64,000 bases of DNA, taken from the NCBI RefSeq assembly GCF_003171515.1, contig NC_089399.1, positions 2,480,001 to 2,544,000 of the forward strand, given 5' to 3'. Position numbers and translations under genes: made by a program. Below are positions 1 through 11,200 of this stretch, piece by piece (position 1 is the first letter of the stretch; each line of letters starts with the position of its first letter). The stretch is from Pyrenophora tritici-repentis (Eukaryota; Ascomycota; Dothideomycetes; Pleosporales; Pleosporaceae). Under the pieces are notes generated by a model. The model searched no databases and was not told the DNA's origin. It saw only the letters and a list, made by a program, of their open reading frames with translations.

Positions 1-1290
1 TTTTAGTGCATAGCTATAGTGTTCTGCTAGATCGCTTATGTATTAGCTTAGCTTCCTAAAGGTGAATGCAATATCTAGACGTGTAAGAACTATAGCGAAC
101 ATTAGGCTTCTAATTCCCTATTAGTACTTAGTTGTGTCAATTCGAGTGTCGTTGTTAGTAGCTAGTCTAAATAAGGTGTAATTAGCAGATAAGATCTTCT
201 TATCCTTATGCTTCTTGCTTAACATTCTAAACTTTTTAAGTACTGCACATAGGTATTGCTCTTAGTTAAGGAAGATTGTATAGTGCTTTCTGTCTCTCGT
301 AACTCGCACTCTAAGGACCTTATATACCTCCCCTAGGTTCTTAGCGTTAAATCTTCTAGAAAGCTTCTTCTAGAACTACTTAGTCTAAGATTGCTCCTTT
401 GCCGCTGTAAGGACGTTATCGACGTAGACTAGGATTCGAATCTTTCTCTCCTTATAGACAAACATACAAGGGTCTGCAAGGCTTTGCACAAATCCCTATA
501 TACCTCCCCTAGGTTCTTAGCGTTAAATCTTCTAGAAAGCTTCTTCTAGAACTACTTAGTCTAAGATTGCTCCTTTGCCGCTGTAAGGACGTTATCGACG
601 TAGACTAGGATTCGAATCTTTCTCTCCTTATAGACAAACATACAAGGGTCTGCAAGGCTTTGCACAAATCCCTATATAAGAAGCTCTTTCTTTATTAACA
701 GGTTGTAGTCTCGCGCAGCCTGTTTTAGTCCGTAAAGGCTTCGGAGTACTTTTAGGATATGTCCTTTCTTAACGTGAACTCCCTTAGGTGGCTTAAGAAG
801 GATTAGTTCCTTAAGGTAAGACTTAGTGAACGCGTTCTTAATGTTATAATAAAAATATTCTAAGTCTTCTACTACGACAGTAGCTAGGAATAGACGCAAG
901 GTATCTATGCGAACTGTTAGTGCAAAGGTCTCGTTGTAGTTAATTCCGTGTACTTAGGTAAAACCCCTTGCTATAAGGCGTGCCTTAAATCGTTTAACTA
1001 TCCTGTCTAGCTTAGTTTTAATTATAAAAACCTACTTTAAATTAACTATATTCGCGTCTTTTACTAGTAAGACTTCTTCCCAGGTTCTATTTTCTATTAG
1101 TGAGATTATCTCCTCTATAACTACTGCTTTCTATTAATTTCCGTACCTTAGGTCACGGATAGCTTGTTAATATATCTAGGGGATCTAGATTCCTGCGATC
1201 TCTATTGCTAGAAAGGCCATCTTAAAAATCTAAGCTTCTTCGTCTACTTCTTCGTCTGTAAGATTAACTTGTGCTAGTATAGCTTTAATA
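1..1290 (-). pseudogene. copia reverse transcriptase remnant (RVT_2 type)
   Basis: The stretch 672-899 still reads through the signature RSLYGLKQAARDYN preceded by NAFTKSYLKE and PPKGV, diagnostic of copia reverse transcriptases. Farther along the minus strand an ILVYVDN motif (normally YVDD) appears near 600 and again near 424, because a 176-bp block has been duplicated. Beyond it the frame reads RIDTTKY and AIGSLMFA-like stretches typical of the C-terminal RT region. Several codons are TAG where Trp or Gln is expected. The enzyme is dead: stops, a D-to-N change in the catalytic box and the internal duplication all disrupt it. It continues past the left edge. Confidence 0.88.
321..672. repeat. 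perfect 176-bp tandem direct duplication inside the RT remnant
   Basis: Bases 321-496 recur as 497-672 with no difference that I can find, offset exactly 176 bp. The unit contains the YVDD-equivalent catalytic box. Identity between copies in an otherwise heavily mutated element suggests the duplication happened after RIP. Because 176 is not a multiple of three, it also shifts the frame. Confidence 0.93.
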
Positions 1291-1470
1291 ATCTTGCGGA
1301 ATCTTTTATCTTCTGCAGTATCTTCGCTAGGCCTCTTGCGCTTAGACCCTCTTATAAAGTATCTTAGGGCTTCTAGCAAGAATTGCACAGGTTCTTTAAG
1401 TTCTATTCTATCCGCTATATTAGGTACTCGCTTATTATCAGCTAAGGCTGTAGGAGTTAGCTTTGCTTAT

Positions 1471-1570
1471 TCTGCAGGCGATGTGTCTATTTGTTCCGTA
1501 GGAGGTGGCTCTATCTCTTCTGTAGGCGATGTATCTATTTGTTCTGTAGGAGGTGGCTCTATCTCTTCTG
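1471..1570 (-). repeat. 48-bp minisatellite in the copia integrase-RT linker
   Basis: Two 48-bp units (1471-1518 and 1519-1566) differ by three transitions. Read on the minus strand each encodes an acidic, proline-rich 16-residue unit of the form EEIEPPPTEQIDTSPT. It lies between integrase and reverse transcriptase, where copia polyproteins usually have a variable low-complexity linker. Confidence 0.8.
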
Positions 1571-1658
1571 CAGTTAGTAGTTCTACCTATTCTATAGCAG
1601 CTTGTTCTATTGGTTGTATAAGAGTTAGTGCTGCAGGAGTTAGTTCTGTACAAGCTAG

Positions 1659-2730
1659 TTAAGTAGGAGTTAGATCTTTCCTTAGTCTTCCTCTTAGTTT
1701 TCGGTCTAGCATAATATTCTGCGTTCCTTGTGGTCTAGCTAGGATGTTCCGCAATCGCAGTTCGACTTTTCCTCTAGGCGTGTATTCATCCACAGATATA
1801 TGGCTTGATCTTGATGTGTATCCTAGTTCTAGCGAGTAGAATTTAAACTGCTTATTTATTATCTTAGAATATCCTATAAATACTCTAATTCTGCTGCGGT
1901 CCACGAGCTTGTTATGCTGTTAATCTGCTAGGATTGTCTTAGGGTTAATGTAGGAATCGCATCTACTCCCCTATACACGGATGTGATTAATTAATAGCGT
2001 TCTTCTCGTGAATGCCTCTTTAGGGCTGACTTACTTTCTATTAATCGCAGGTTCTATACTTGTGCGGTTTCGTAGATATGCGTCTGCTTCGACAGCTTTA
2101 TCCCAGAACTTAATTAGTAGACTAGCGTCCTTGAGCATCGCCCTTATATCGGCTTCCGCAGTTTAGATGTTTCGCTCAGCTAGTCTATTCTAATGTAATA
2201 ACGTAATTATAGTAGGCTGCAGCTCTACTCCCTGTGTAACTCTCTATTCCTTAACTTATTGCAAGAGTTCTAGTGCGTTATTAGTCCTAGCAGCTTTAAA
2301 TTTCTCGTTAGTCTAATATTTAACAAAGATCTTCTAGGCTCTAAGTTCCTTTTTTACGTCTCCCTTCTGCTTTAACGGGATAACCTAGTTCTTCCGCGTG
2401 TAACTATTAATAATAAGGAGAAACTATTAGTTGCCTCGCAGAGATGTTAGAAAAGGTCCTGCAATATTAAACTGTACTAGAGCTAACTTCTTAGCTTTAT
2501 AGTCTCTTAGCTGCTTAGGGATGCTGTTCCCTATCTTTGTTAAGGCGCAGACTTCGCAGATCTCCTTCTTTTCTGGCACTTAAATCTTCTTCTTAAGGGT
2601 TATAACTTCGTGGAGTTTAGTGATCTTTGCAGGTCCTAGGTGTGCAAAGCGTCTGTGGTACAGCAAGTATCTCTCCTTTTTACTAGCCTTAAGTTTAGAC
2701 ACATTTGGTGTGTAAAGGACTTCTGTATCT
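1659..2730 (-). pseudogene. copia pre-integrase/integrase remnant
   Basis: Near 2460-2690 the minus strand reads LYHRRFAHLGPAKI, then CEVCALTKIG after an intervening TAA, which matches the HHCC zinc-binding pre-integrase module. It is followed by VQFNIAGPF, where integrases have a catalytic Asp in a D-I-x-GPF context; here the codon has become Asn, a G-to-A change expected from RIP on the other strand. Near 1659-1904 a tail reads VFIGYSK and SRSSHISVDEY, typical of the region after the integrase core. Many stops interrupt the frame, so no active enzyme can be made. Confidence 0.8.
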
Positions 2731-3079
2731 AGGGCTGGTGCATAGAGTTCTGTGCCTAGAAATGCTGTCTCTTAGTATCTATCTGCAATATATAACACTA
2801 CGTAGAGACTATCGTCTATATTTGCTTTAATAATCGTCTTCTTTCCTAGTTTAAAGGATAGTGTATAGGAATTAAAACAACCCTTAAGGCCTGCTGCGCA
2901 AATTTATCTCCCTAATAACAAATTAACTCTAAGGTTAGGTATAAGCAGTACATCTAAAAGCTATATCGAAGATCTATCCTTGCACACTATTTAGGCTTCT
3001 CCTTTCTAGTCTGCGTATAATTCTCCCCCTCTAACCTAAACAAGTCTCCGCTTAATCTTGATTATTTGTCTAAACAGCG

Positions 3080-4440
3080 AGGGTTGATTAGACATGAGTG
3101 ATGAGGCGCTAGTGTCGCCAGCCTAGGTAGATAGAGAGGCCTTACTAAGGATGTCTTTAGAGAGACGGCATGTCTTAATTTCCTTATCTTCCTCGTCTAA
3201 GGTATTAGTTAATGTCTCTAGCTCTAAATCGAACCTAGCTTCTTTAGCTCTATACGCTTTGCTAGTCTTCTTCTTAGGTTTCTTAAGCTTAGGAGGAGGC
3301 TTAGACGACTTAGGAGGGAGCGACTTCTTCTTCTTTTGCTTCTTCTCAACTTTATATTCCTTTAAGAGCTGTCGAGCCTTCCTAAGCTTTAAATAGTCTC
3401 GCATGTAGTGAGGCTAGTCGCAAAGATAGCACTAGATGCTAGACGTAGCACTAGGTTTAGAGTTAGATAACAACGACAGCAAGTCTTTGTCGCCTCGCTT
3501 GTGCGGCGGAACGTACTTATAGGCTTTCCTAAATACTAAAAGTGCTTGCTCGTTGGCGTCTTACTAGTCTCGGACCTCCTTCTCTTCTAGGAACTTAAGC
3601 TTCTATTCGATAGTAAGGTTAAGCTGTGCATTTACGGTGTTTACTGTATTCCTAAATCTCGTTAGGAGTAATCTAATAAGGACGAGTAGCAGTGCAGAGT
3701 CTTTGTAGGCTCTTGTCAGATATTCACTCTCATCTGGAATACTGATGAAATAGGTAATAATGGTGATGATATTGATTGTTGATTGTTTGTTGGTTCTGTC
3801 TACGGTTGTGGGCACACCTGGGGGGTGCCAAGCCTTCCTGTGATCCGATTGGCTCTCTCAGATGCCGGGTCGCGCTAGTCTAACCCAGCGTCTGTACGCT
3901 CTCATCTTCAACAGTGCTATTATCTGACAGCTCTATTAGTGTTAGTATCCGCTGCTATAAGCTTGCGTTAGTAGTTCTTTAGCTTTTCCTATAACCTAAT
4001 AATTGTGCTCTTAGAATTAAATATAAATGTCTAGATCCTAGTTATGTACACGTTGGCGGCTATAGCGTTAGTTTAGGTGTACTTCTTGCGCAAGTAAGCC
4101 TAGAACTAGAAGGCAGTGTTGTACTCGTTAATAAGGGCCTAGTTATCGTTGCTAAGAGATCTAAACAGGAGTTCGATTGCAGTTGCTTCGTCCTCTAGGT
4201 ACTTATCTCTCTTGTCGACGTTAATACAGACCTTAGTAGTCTTATTATCTGTAATATCTAATTCTTTCACAGCGTCTAATAGATCCCTAGGAGTAGTAAT
4301 CTAGTAGTGCTTCTCTAGGCTCTTCTCGTATACGTAGAAAACTCTCTTCTCTTTTAGCTTAACTTTATTCTAGCGGAACTAAGCATCGTAATTCTTAGCT
4401 GTAAGTTTAGGGATCTTCTATTCCTCCTTTGCTTTAGCCA
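3080..4440 (-). pseudogene. copia gag remnant with zinc knuckle, interrupted by a solo LTR
   Basis: An ATG at 4440 opens a frame beginning MAKAKEE, stop, KIPKLTAKNYDA, stop, FR, in which the TAG codons stand where Trp is expected (the family usually reads NYDAWFRW). After the solo LTR at 3714-3929 the frame resumes with RAYKDSALLLVLIR and later NAQLNLTIE. A CYLCD, stop, PHYMRDY stretch near 3400-3450 is a damaged CCHC zinc knuckle whose last Cys has become Tyr. It is followed by a Lys/Pro-rich basic segment (3123-3404). The protein would have packaged element RNA. Confidence 0.8.
3714..3929. mobile_element. 216-bp solo LTR nested in gag, TSD GCTCT
   Basis: The insert starts TGTCAGATA and ends TATCTGACA, a perfect 9-bp terminal inverted repeat with TG...CA ends, and is flanked by the 5-bp direct repeat GCTCT (3709-3713 and 3930-3934). 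Five-base target duplications and TG/CA ends are the hallmark of LTR retrotransposon integration, and absence of an internal region means LTR-LTR recombination left a solo copy. It is visibly more GC-rich and less RIP-like than the host element. Gag-like coding resumes on both sides. Confidence 0.85.
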
Positions 4441-4484
4441 TTGTGTATCAGAGGTAAGAGAAGCTTAGACGTATAGGTAGTATA

Positions 4485-4546
4485 CTGCAGGCGATGCAGG
4501 CGATGCAGGCAGTGCAGGCGGTGCAGGCGGTGCAGGCGGTGTAGGT
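4485..4546. repeat. 9-bp minisatellite (GCAGGCGRT-type)
   Basis: About seven tandem imperfect copies of a GCAGGCGGT/GCAGGCGAT unit lie between the gag start and the leader repeats of the copia element. No coding role seen. Confidence 0.8.
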
Positions 4547-4579
4547 GTTGTCGGTTCTCGAGCGTGGAGAAGGTGTGGG

Positions 4580-4722
4580 TAGGTGAGTTTGATTCCTGCT
4601 TGAATCTGAGTCCTGCGCGACCCTAGTTAGTAACCAATTCCTTCCGCGAATTGTAGCTAAGTCCTTCGTGACTTTTAAGGTTTAATTCCTCCTTAAATCT
4701 AAGTCCTGCGCGACTCTGGTGG
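4580..4722. repeat. three degenerate 47-bp repeats in the copia leader
   Basis: The pattern ATTCCT..TTGAATCTGAGTCCTGCGCGAC recurs at roughly 47-bp spacing (about 4590, 4638 and 4685), with mostly transition differences. The array sits between the candidate LTR and the gag ATG, so it is in the untranslated leader. Confidence 0.6.
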
Positions 4723-4863
4723 GATCAAAACAATAACGTTAGTTTTGGCAACTAGGCTTATAACCTATTAGAACAAGGTCCCTCTAGTAGTATAACTACT
4801 AGGGATAACTAAGTAGGAGGAGGGATAAGGCGGGGTAGCTGCAACGTATTGTATTTTCTATCG

Positions 4864-4993
4864 TGTTGAGTGTCTCTCTTACTTTTGCTGTTGTGGTGGG
4901 TGCCATTGCCCACCGGGCAGTACCTGCCACACCAGCACATCACGTGACTCTCAATCACCTTCTACCCTGGACTGAACCCAGATATTCTCAACA
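4864..4993 (-). repeat. candidate LTR at the right end of the copia element
   Basis: The segment begins TGTTGAG and ends CTCAACA, a 7-bp inverted repeat with TG...CA ends, and lies where the 5' LTR of the minus-strand element is expected. Flanks are TATCG inside and GCTAT outside; a matching target duplication would lie outside the window. It is less AT-shifted than the interior, so it could instead be an independent solo LTR, although no 5-bp duplication supports that. Confidence 0.45.
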
Positions 4994-6430
4994 GCTATAT
5001 ATATTAATTAATGCCTCTAGAACTCAATTCTAAAAAATATCGCGATAGTACCGATCGTACGTAGCTCAATAGCCTTAAATCAAGCTATTGTTTTGGTGTT
5101 GGTGAGCGGGCATTGCCCCGGGCCGAGCATTGCCCCGGGCAGCTCGGTACTCCGATCCGGGCATTGCGCGCACGGACACGTTACAGACCGGAAGCTTCCC
5201 GGCTCCTTGCCGGAGCTCCGGCTGACAAAGTTGCTTCGCGCACAGACCCCTACGAACGTAGAGCTGCAGCCTGGCAACGTACACACTGTTTGAGAACCTT
5301 TAGATCTCTGGGTTAAATAGCAAAAGCAGGTTTTGCAAGATATGGCATGTAACTTTATTATTTATGCCGCTACCAAATGAAAATATCGTCTATCCTAGCG
5401 GAGAGTTCCTGTTGGCTTTTTCAAGTTTCACCTATAATAGCATTTTCTCCTCTGTAGGTGCTTTGCGTAACTCCTCAATTGCCTTTATTTGTGCTTGTTG
5501 AGCTGCGGCTAGTTCAACAACACTATCTAGCTTGTGATATAACTCAGGCATATTGTAATCCGTTAGTACCTTGCTGCGAGCAGTGTGTGAATTTGCGAGA
5601 GGTGGAGATTAAGAAGATTGCGTACAGGAAGTAGAGATTGAGTTGGTCGCTTTGAGTGAGTAATAAGGAGTAGGTGCAGCATCCTGCGGGGCGTTCAGTA
5701 ACTTGGGAATCTTCATCTTTGCCTGAACGAAAGAATAGGCAGTGTAATGAAAGAACTCGAGTCTTTAAAACACGGCCTTGTAGTTTTCTTTACTTGGACA
5801 CTAACATTCTTGCTGCAACCCTGCTGCTATCCCTGCATGCTGACACTCTTGCTGCGATCCCTGTACCCACGGACATATCCAGCCGCTCTACCTATGCAGA
5901 CCCTCTATCACGGCGGAGACTCCCTAGTAACCGCAGTGACGAACTCTGCTCACGGGCTATGGCAGTTGATACTCATCTCCTTACTGGTAAGAAGCAGATG
6001 CGACAGTGACACGTTAGGCAGATAGATGAGCATTTTGGAGCCCTCGACACGAGGCTTCGCGTGGTTATGGCTAGCACAGACTATACCCTTGAAAGCTATT
6101 GGCTCTATCTCGCAGCAACGGCGGGCAAGCTTCATACCTGCTCTGTTCGACGGCTCAGCGAGATGGCGTCAGACAATGGGCGATAACAAGGATCTAGCGC
6201 CCAAGCTAATATTGTATGGCATGAAAAGTCACTAAGACACGGCAACATAGAAAATGTGGGTACTAGTGTAAGGATACGAGCCAGCGGCGACCACCAAGTA
6301 GGTTGGAGGCGGGTGCTCACGATAGCTTGCATGTCATATGCTGTAGTTCGCTCTAATGTGTATCTAATGAGTATATAGTAGAGTACTCCCTCTCACAGAC
6401 AAAGAATCAAACCCAGCAGTCCTACGGATA
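4994..6430. other. non-coding, repeat-derived spacer
   Basis: No supportable gene. It holds a GC-rich patch at 5107-5170 with three copies of a GCATTGC(C)CCGGG-like motif. Near 5430-5600 a short minus-strand frame reads MPELYHKLDSVVELAAAQQA and ends ATEE-like after about 40 residues; it looks like the tail of a mobile-element protein but I cannot name it. The rest shows only short chance frames. Confidence 0.5.
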
Positions 6431-6651
6431 ATTCAACCTATAGAATTCTGCTGTGCCCTGAGCTCTTTGTATTTGTCTCCTTTCTTTAGTAACTCATCAT
6501 GCATTCCTTTCTCAATGATTTCACCATTGTTTACTAACAGGATTGTGTTGGCTCCAACAATAGTGGAGAGATGATGCGCGACTACTAGCATGGTTCGATC
6601 TTCAAAAATTCTACTCCACTTTGCGCCTACTGGTCCTACAATCACATGCAT
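6431..6651 (-). pseudogene. 3' fragment of an ABC transporter nucleotide-binding domain
   Basis: The minus strand encodes FEDRTMLVVAHHLSTIVGAN then NGEIIEKGMHDELLKKGDKY and stops soon after. This is the end of an ABC ATPase domain: the H-loop (VVAHHLSTI) and the terminal G-x-HDELL motif, close to half-size exporters of the heavy-metal-tolerance/mitochondrial type. Walker A, Q-loop, ABC signature and Walker B are absent; upstream sequence turns unrelated at once, so only about 57 residues survive. It must be a relic, probably left by rearrangement or transposition. Confidence 0.75.
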
Positions 6652-8286
6652 CTATCAGACTTCCCGTTCAAGGATTTAATACCTGCAGCGGAAGCACTTC
6701 CCGTGCCGTGTGCCTATATTTGTGATAATCCAAGCAGAGATGAGATAAGGCCAGCAGATTGCCCCAGTATCCTTAGGCGCATGAATGATGCTGTCATAAC
6801 ACACCTGGGTGGGGCGCGCATGCATGTGGCTGGAAAAACAACCCAGCGCAGGCCTTGATGCGGTCGAGACGCACACCAGCATGTGCAGCTTCTAGAGCCG
6901 GATTCTACCGTAGATATTGTGGTAGAGGGATAGTCTCAATAGTCAGAAGAGAGGCTGCCGACCCGCAATCGGTAGAGAGTAGAGAACAAGAAGGTATCCG
7001 AACAATGAACGGTAGTATTAAGAATGGTGTACGATCACTCTTGAGCTCCTCTACGCGGAGTCGTCCTAAAATACTTAACCCTAGCGCCGATTACCTAACG
7101 CCGAACACGTGACAAGCTACTACACCACAATATGCAGGGGACAGAGAACCTATCTTAATTGTACCCGAGTTGAAGAGAGAATTGATGGGATATATAGAGG
7201 TGGTGCGAATACTCTTTACAGTGTAACTGACCTTCACCAAGTTCACAGTAGCACAATACCTCCTACCAACATGTGCGACTACATCAAAGTACAGTACAAA
7301 TGTTACCCCCTCCGATACCTTGTCCAAGCATGGTGCACAGATTACCAGCAGACCCTTAAGTGATGTCTCCCCAATGTTATTGCCATGTAAGAATAGAGAG
7401 CTAAGTATTCAGTATATGAAGACTGACCTTTATTAGGGAGTACCATCGTGATAACTGTTCGGATTGCAACACCGCACAAAAGGGACGCAAGTAGAGGCGC
7501 GAATTCGATTGTATTTGCAAGTAAAGTGAAGCCGGTTTCGCGAACCGCTGTAATGCGGCAAAGGCGAAGTCGGACTTCAATTTGATTGTGGGCGGTGGTT
7601 TAATGCACGGGACCATGCTTGGGGGACCATTTCTTTTAGCTTAGGTTCCAGTTCCAGCTTGCATCGAGGATGTAGCGTGCAGCATACTGGTAACTATGAC
7701 TTATGTTGTACGAATCTGTACAATATTAGTGACTGCTCCACATTTGCCCACACCACCGCTCATGGCATCACATTATACATCTCCCGTGCTGCTCCATGAG
7801 TTCATTGTTTATGCCTGCAAAGCGCGCGCGATCCGAAGACTTATAAGCCGGTTGTACCTCGTCCCAGAAGCACCTTCGACTGAACCCCCTCTCACGCTCG
7901 CCTCCGCCCGTACCCTCCGCCGAGTTCTCCCTTCGCCCTTAGGCCCCGAGTTCGTCTCAATTCACTCTCAATTGCGAGAATCTGCGGCGCTGTATTTAGC
8001 ATCATAGCACCTTCCTTTGAGGAGCATCATCAATTAATCACAACCATCATCGAACAGAATGCATCATTAGTTACAGTTATTTCCTTTCAACACTAGTGCT
8101 AGAGCCCTCCCAACAGAAGAAGTATATTATGCGTTTATGTCTGTGGTTTCTGCTACGTGTTCCATTTTTGTTCCTGTTGTTGCACACAAGCTTTGTGTTA
8201 CTTGACTATTCCTGATGATCAAGATAATGACGTGCAACACCTGCTATCTGATACCAATCTACTTAGCCCTAGAATGGAACTATATT
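6652..8286. other. non-coding spacer downstream of the PKS
   Basis: I find no gene, RNA or transposon signature. Open frames are short, overlap one another on both strands and match nothing I know. The final few hundred bases would include the PKS 3' UTR. Confidence 0.5.
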
Positions 8287-11200
8287 CTATCGCGACTCCT
8301 TATGCTGGATAATAGTCTTAACGATACCTGTAGCTCGATCTAGCGCAGCTCTGAAGCGCTCAGCACCCGATCGAGGACTGACAAAACACACCTCTAGACT
8401 GCAGATGTGTTAGTCACATGTTGTGTACTGGACGAGGAAGTATGTACTTACGAATCTTCGTTCACGGTGTAATTCATCCACACATTCTCCGGATCCTCCA
8501 TGGTATAACCAGGATCCTGGGCCAATTTGTTCTCTATCATAGTCTGCATGATCAAGCGCGGGTAGCTCCTCTTCCATACAGGGTCCGAGAACAACTCGGG
8601 GACGGTTTCGTTGCTGTCCTCGTCTTGCACTTCCTGGCTCATGACCTCGAGCACGTCCATCAATCGGAAATAGTTGCGGCCCTCGCCGCCCTTGACGATC
8701 TGGGCGTTGCATTCGCGTGCCGCTTTTAGTAACTTTGCGCACGCCTCGAAGCGAGGCACTGCAGGGTCGAGCGCGGCGTCACAGAAGTCTACAACGGACT
8801 TCAGTACCACCTGCACGATCTCGGGCCGACCCAAGTGGAAGTGCGCTGTCGAGACTGTCTCCCAACTCGCCGGCAAGTAGCCGAAATACAAACGACTGGC
8901 GAGCTGAATCGTCAAATCTACCGTGGCTTTGATGGGCACTGAGTGAGCGAGAAGTAGTGCTTTTCCAAATGAAGGGATGAGGTGTGGGGTGTAGATCTTC
9001 GCCCCAGTAACTGCTGCGTATTTGTCACGCAGCGTGCTTATATGAGCCTCGATGTTAGTGGGCATCGTCCCCAAGGGGATCTCTTTTAGGCTCGCGAGAT
9101 CTACGGCAGCTTCGCCATTTTGCTCGAGGTTGTCCTCCTGGGGGTCTAGGGTATCGATGGCGCCCTGTAATCTTTGCGAGATCTGCGAGGTGGTCATGAA
9201 GTCGATCATGGAATGCTCGAAAATGGTACCGGAGCGGCCATTGGCGGTGACGATAAGTTGGAGAGTCTTGTCATGCCAACGATTGAATGAGTCACCAAGA
9301 TATCCGGACCGGACCCGCTCTTCACGTGTGACAGGGCTGTCATCATCTAGACACATTACAAAGATGGATTCCTCCAATACTCCGATATACGTGGCGTTCT
9401 TCGGGTCCATTGAGATGAGCTTCTGTCGGTTCTGGAGCACTGTCATTAGTATAACAAGTGGTACGGAGATAGAGCAAGACCTACAGTAGCCCAGCTGTCC
9501 CGGTTATCTGTCGTCAGTATGCCTGTCCAGTGCTTTTCGTCAAGGCTGAGGTCAATTATCTTTTGGTACGTTGCTTCCAGCTTCTGATACGAGACGATGC
9601 TGTCTCCGTCAAGTAGAGATACCTTGAACAAATGCCCTCTCCGCAACACTGCGACGTGTTCTTTACCTGCATACCTCATCATCTTGTCACAACCCACATT
9701 TGGCTCTCTTAGGGCATTGAAAAGCCAAGTCAGAGAGTGGCCGCAGTTTGGCCTCTCGCCCAGAAAATCGGGCTTTAGCCTCCTATAGTCCAGATCACGC
9801 TTGAATTCGCAAAGAGCCCTGGTAAGTGCGGCCGCTCGCTGGGACTGGGAGTGGGGAGCGGCGCTGTCAAAGTGTGTTCCGAGAAAGCTGCTAAATGGCA
9901 CTAAAGGATACCTTCGCTTGAGGTGTAGTGCCTTTAGGAGGGGACCAGCAATCCAACTCTCCACGCTTGGATCGTCAGCCTTTGCGCGCAACTGGTTGTA
10001 AAGCTTGCGGCCAAGACTGCCCGGTACAGCGAGGGCGTGTGCTTTGCGGGTGAGCTCCGCATGTTCTTCCCGAGTGTGGGAGAAGTGCCCAATGCTGCTG
10101 AGGAGGTCGTTGACTGCCTCGTCTAGGTTGACAAGCGGGTGCCTAGGTAGCTCCTTGCTCGCCCTGCAGCAGTAGAAGCTATGATTCTGTCTTGAATGAA
10201 CATTCATTGGGATTTCTTCTTTCTCTACCAGGGTGGTGGCTTCCTGCTGCCGTGGTGGGCGGATGTCATCTGGGATCAGCTTCGATCGTGAGGCGACCGT
10301 CACCGCCAGCGCCTGAATGCTGCCAGCACCGCCCAGCTCCGATGTCTGGAGATTGACTTGGAAAGTGCGTACCATCCAGTTCTTCAACTCGATACTAACG
10401 AGAGAGTCAAGACCAATAGTTGCAAGCGATTGATCGACCCTGATTTGGTCAATCGGCCGGTCAAGGAAGACGGCAAACTTGTTCAGTGTGGCAGCTTGGA
10501 TGAGCTGCTCAGCCTCTTCCATCGTCTTCACGCAACCTAGAGACTTCTTCAAATCGATCTTCTCGTTTTGAGTGTCGCTCGTAATTTTCTTTTTCTGGGA
10601 AGATAGCTGGCTGAAGATGGGATTCTCAAGAAGGTGCTCATCGTTGGCGTCCACCATGGACTGGTGCGTGACACCCTGAATAGTTTGGTGTATGTCGTGG
10701 CCCCGAATGAGACTGTTGATGGCATACTCGATATTAGCGAGAAATTCGTCAAATGAAATGTCCATCACACTGTTTTGCCTGAGGGAGGCCTTCATGCCAC
10801 CGATGGACATATCGCCTTGCTGTGACTCTTTAAGGGCGCCATGTGCGTCTACAGACACGGCACCGACGTTTACCGAGACGTAGTGCGTATGAGGGTGGTT
10901 GGCATGTGCACGCGCGAAAGCGTCTTGGAAGCCATTTCCGGCAGCGTAGTTGGACTGACCAGCTTTACCAACGACGGCGACGACCGAGGAGAGGGTCATG
11001 AAGAACGCCAAATCAGATGATGCAAAGAATTTGTCGAGATTGAGAGTCCCCAAAACTTTAGGTTGGAGTGGTAACTTCCACTCTTCAACGGTCATCTGGG
11101 CGAATGTTCGGTCCTAATCCGAAGTATTAGAACTGGTATCGCACTAAAATGTCTAAGTACTTTGCGACTTACTCTAAGCACTAATGTACCGTTGACTACA

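Larger units (their letters stand above)
1..4993 (-). mobile_element. RIP-degraded Ty1/copia LTR retrotransposon, left end outside window
   Basis: On the minus strand the order is candidate 5' LTR (4864-4993), leader, gag from about 4440, zinc-knuckle remnant near 3400-3450, protease/pre-integrase and integrase (about 3080-1660), an acidic linker, then reverse transcriptase (about 1290 to 1). This gag-INT-RT order is that of Ty1/copia elements. Reading frames are recognisable but riddled with TAG and TAA at places where related proteins carry Trp or Gln, the mark of RIP C-to-T changes. RNase H and the 3' LTR would lie left of base 1. No intact protein remains, so the copy cannot move by itself. 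Superfamily assignment is confident; exact boundaries are not. Confidence 0.9.

Noticed and set aside
3788..3913. 126-bp LTR with TGTTGG...TTCAACA ends
   Set aside because: No flanking duplication; the 216-bp segment enclosing it has better ends and a perfect GCTCT duplication.
9440..9480. 41-nt alternative for PKS intron 8 (donor GTCTTG, acceptor GACAG)
   Set aside because: Phase works, but the donor is poor and the CTAAT branch point would be too close to the acceptor. The 9484-9432 intron has GTAGGT, proper branch spacing and gives the conserved WATNRQKL join.
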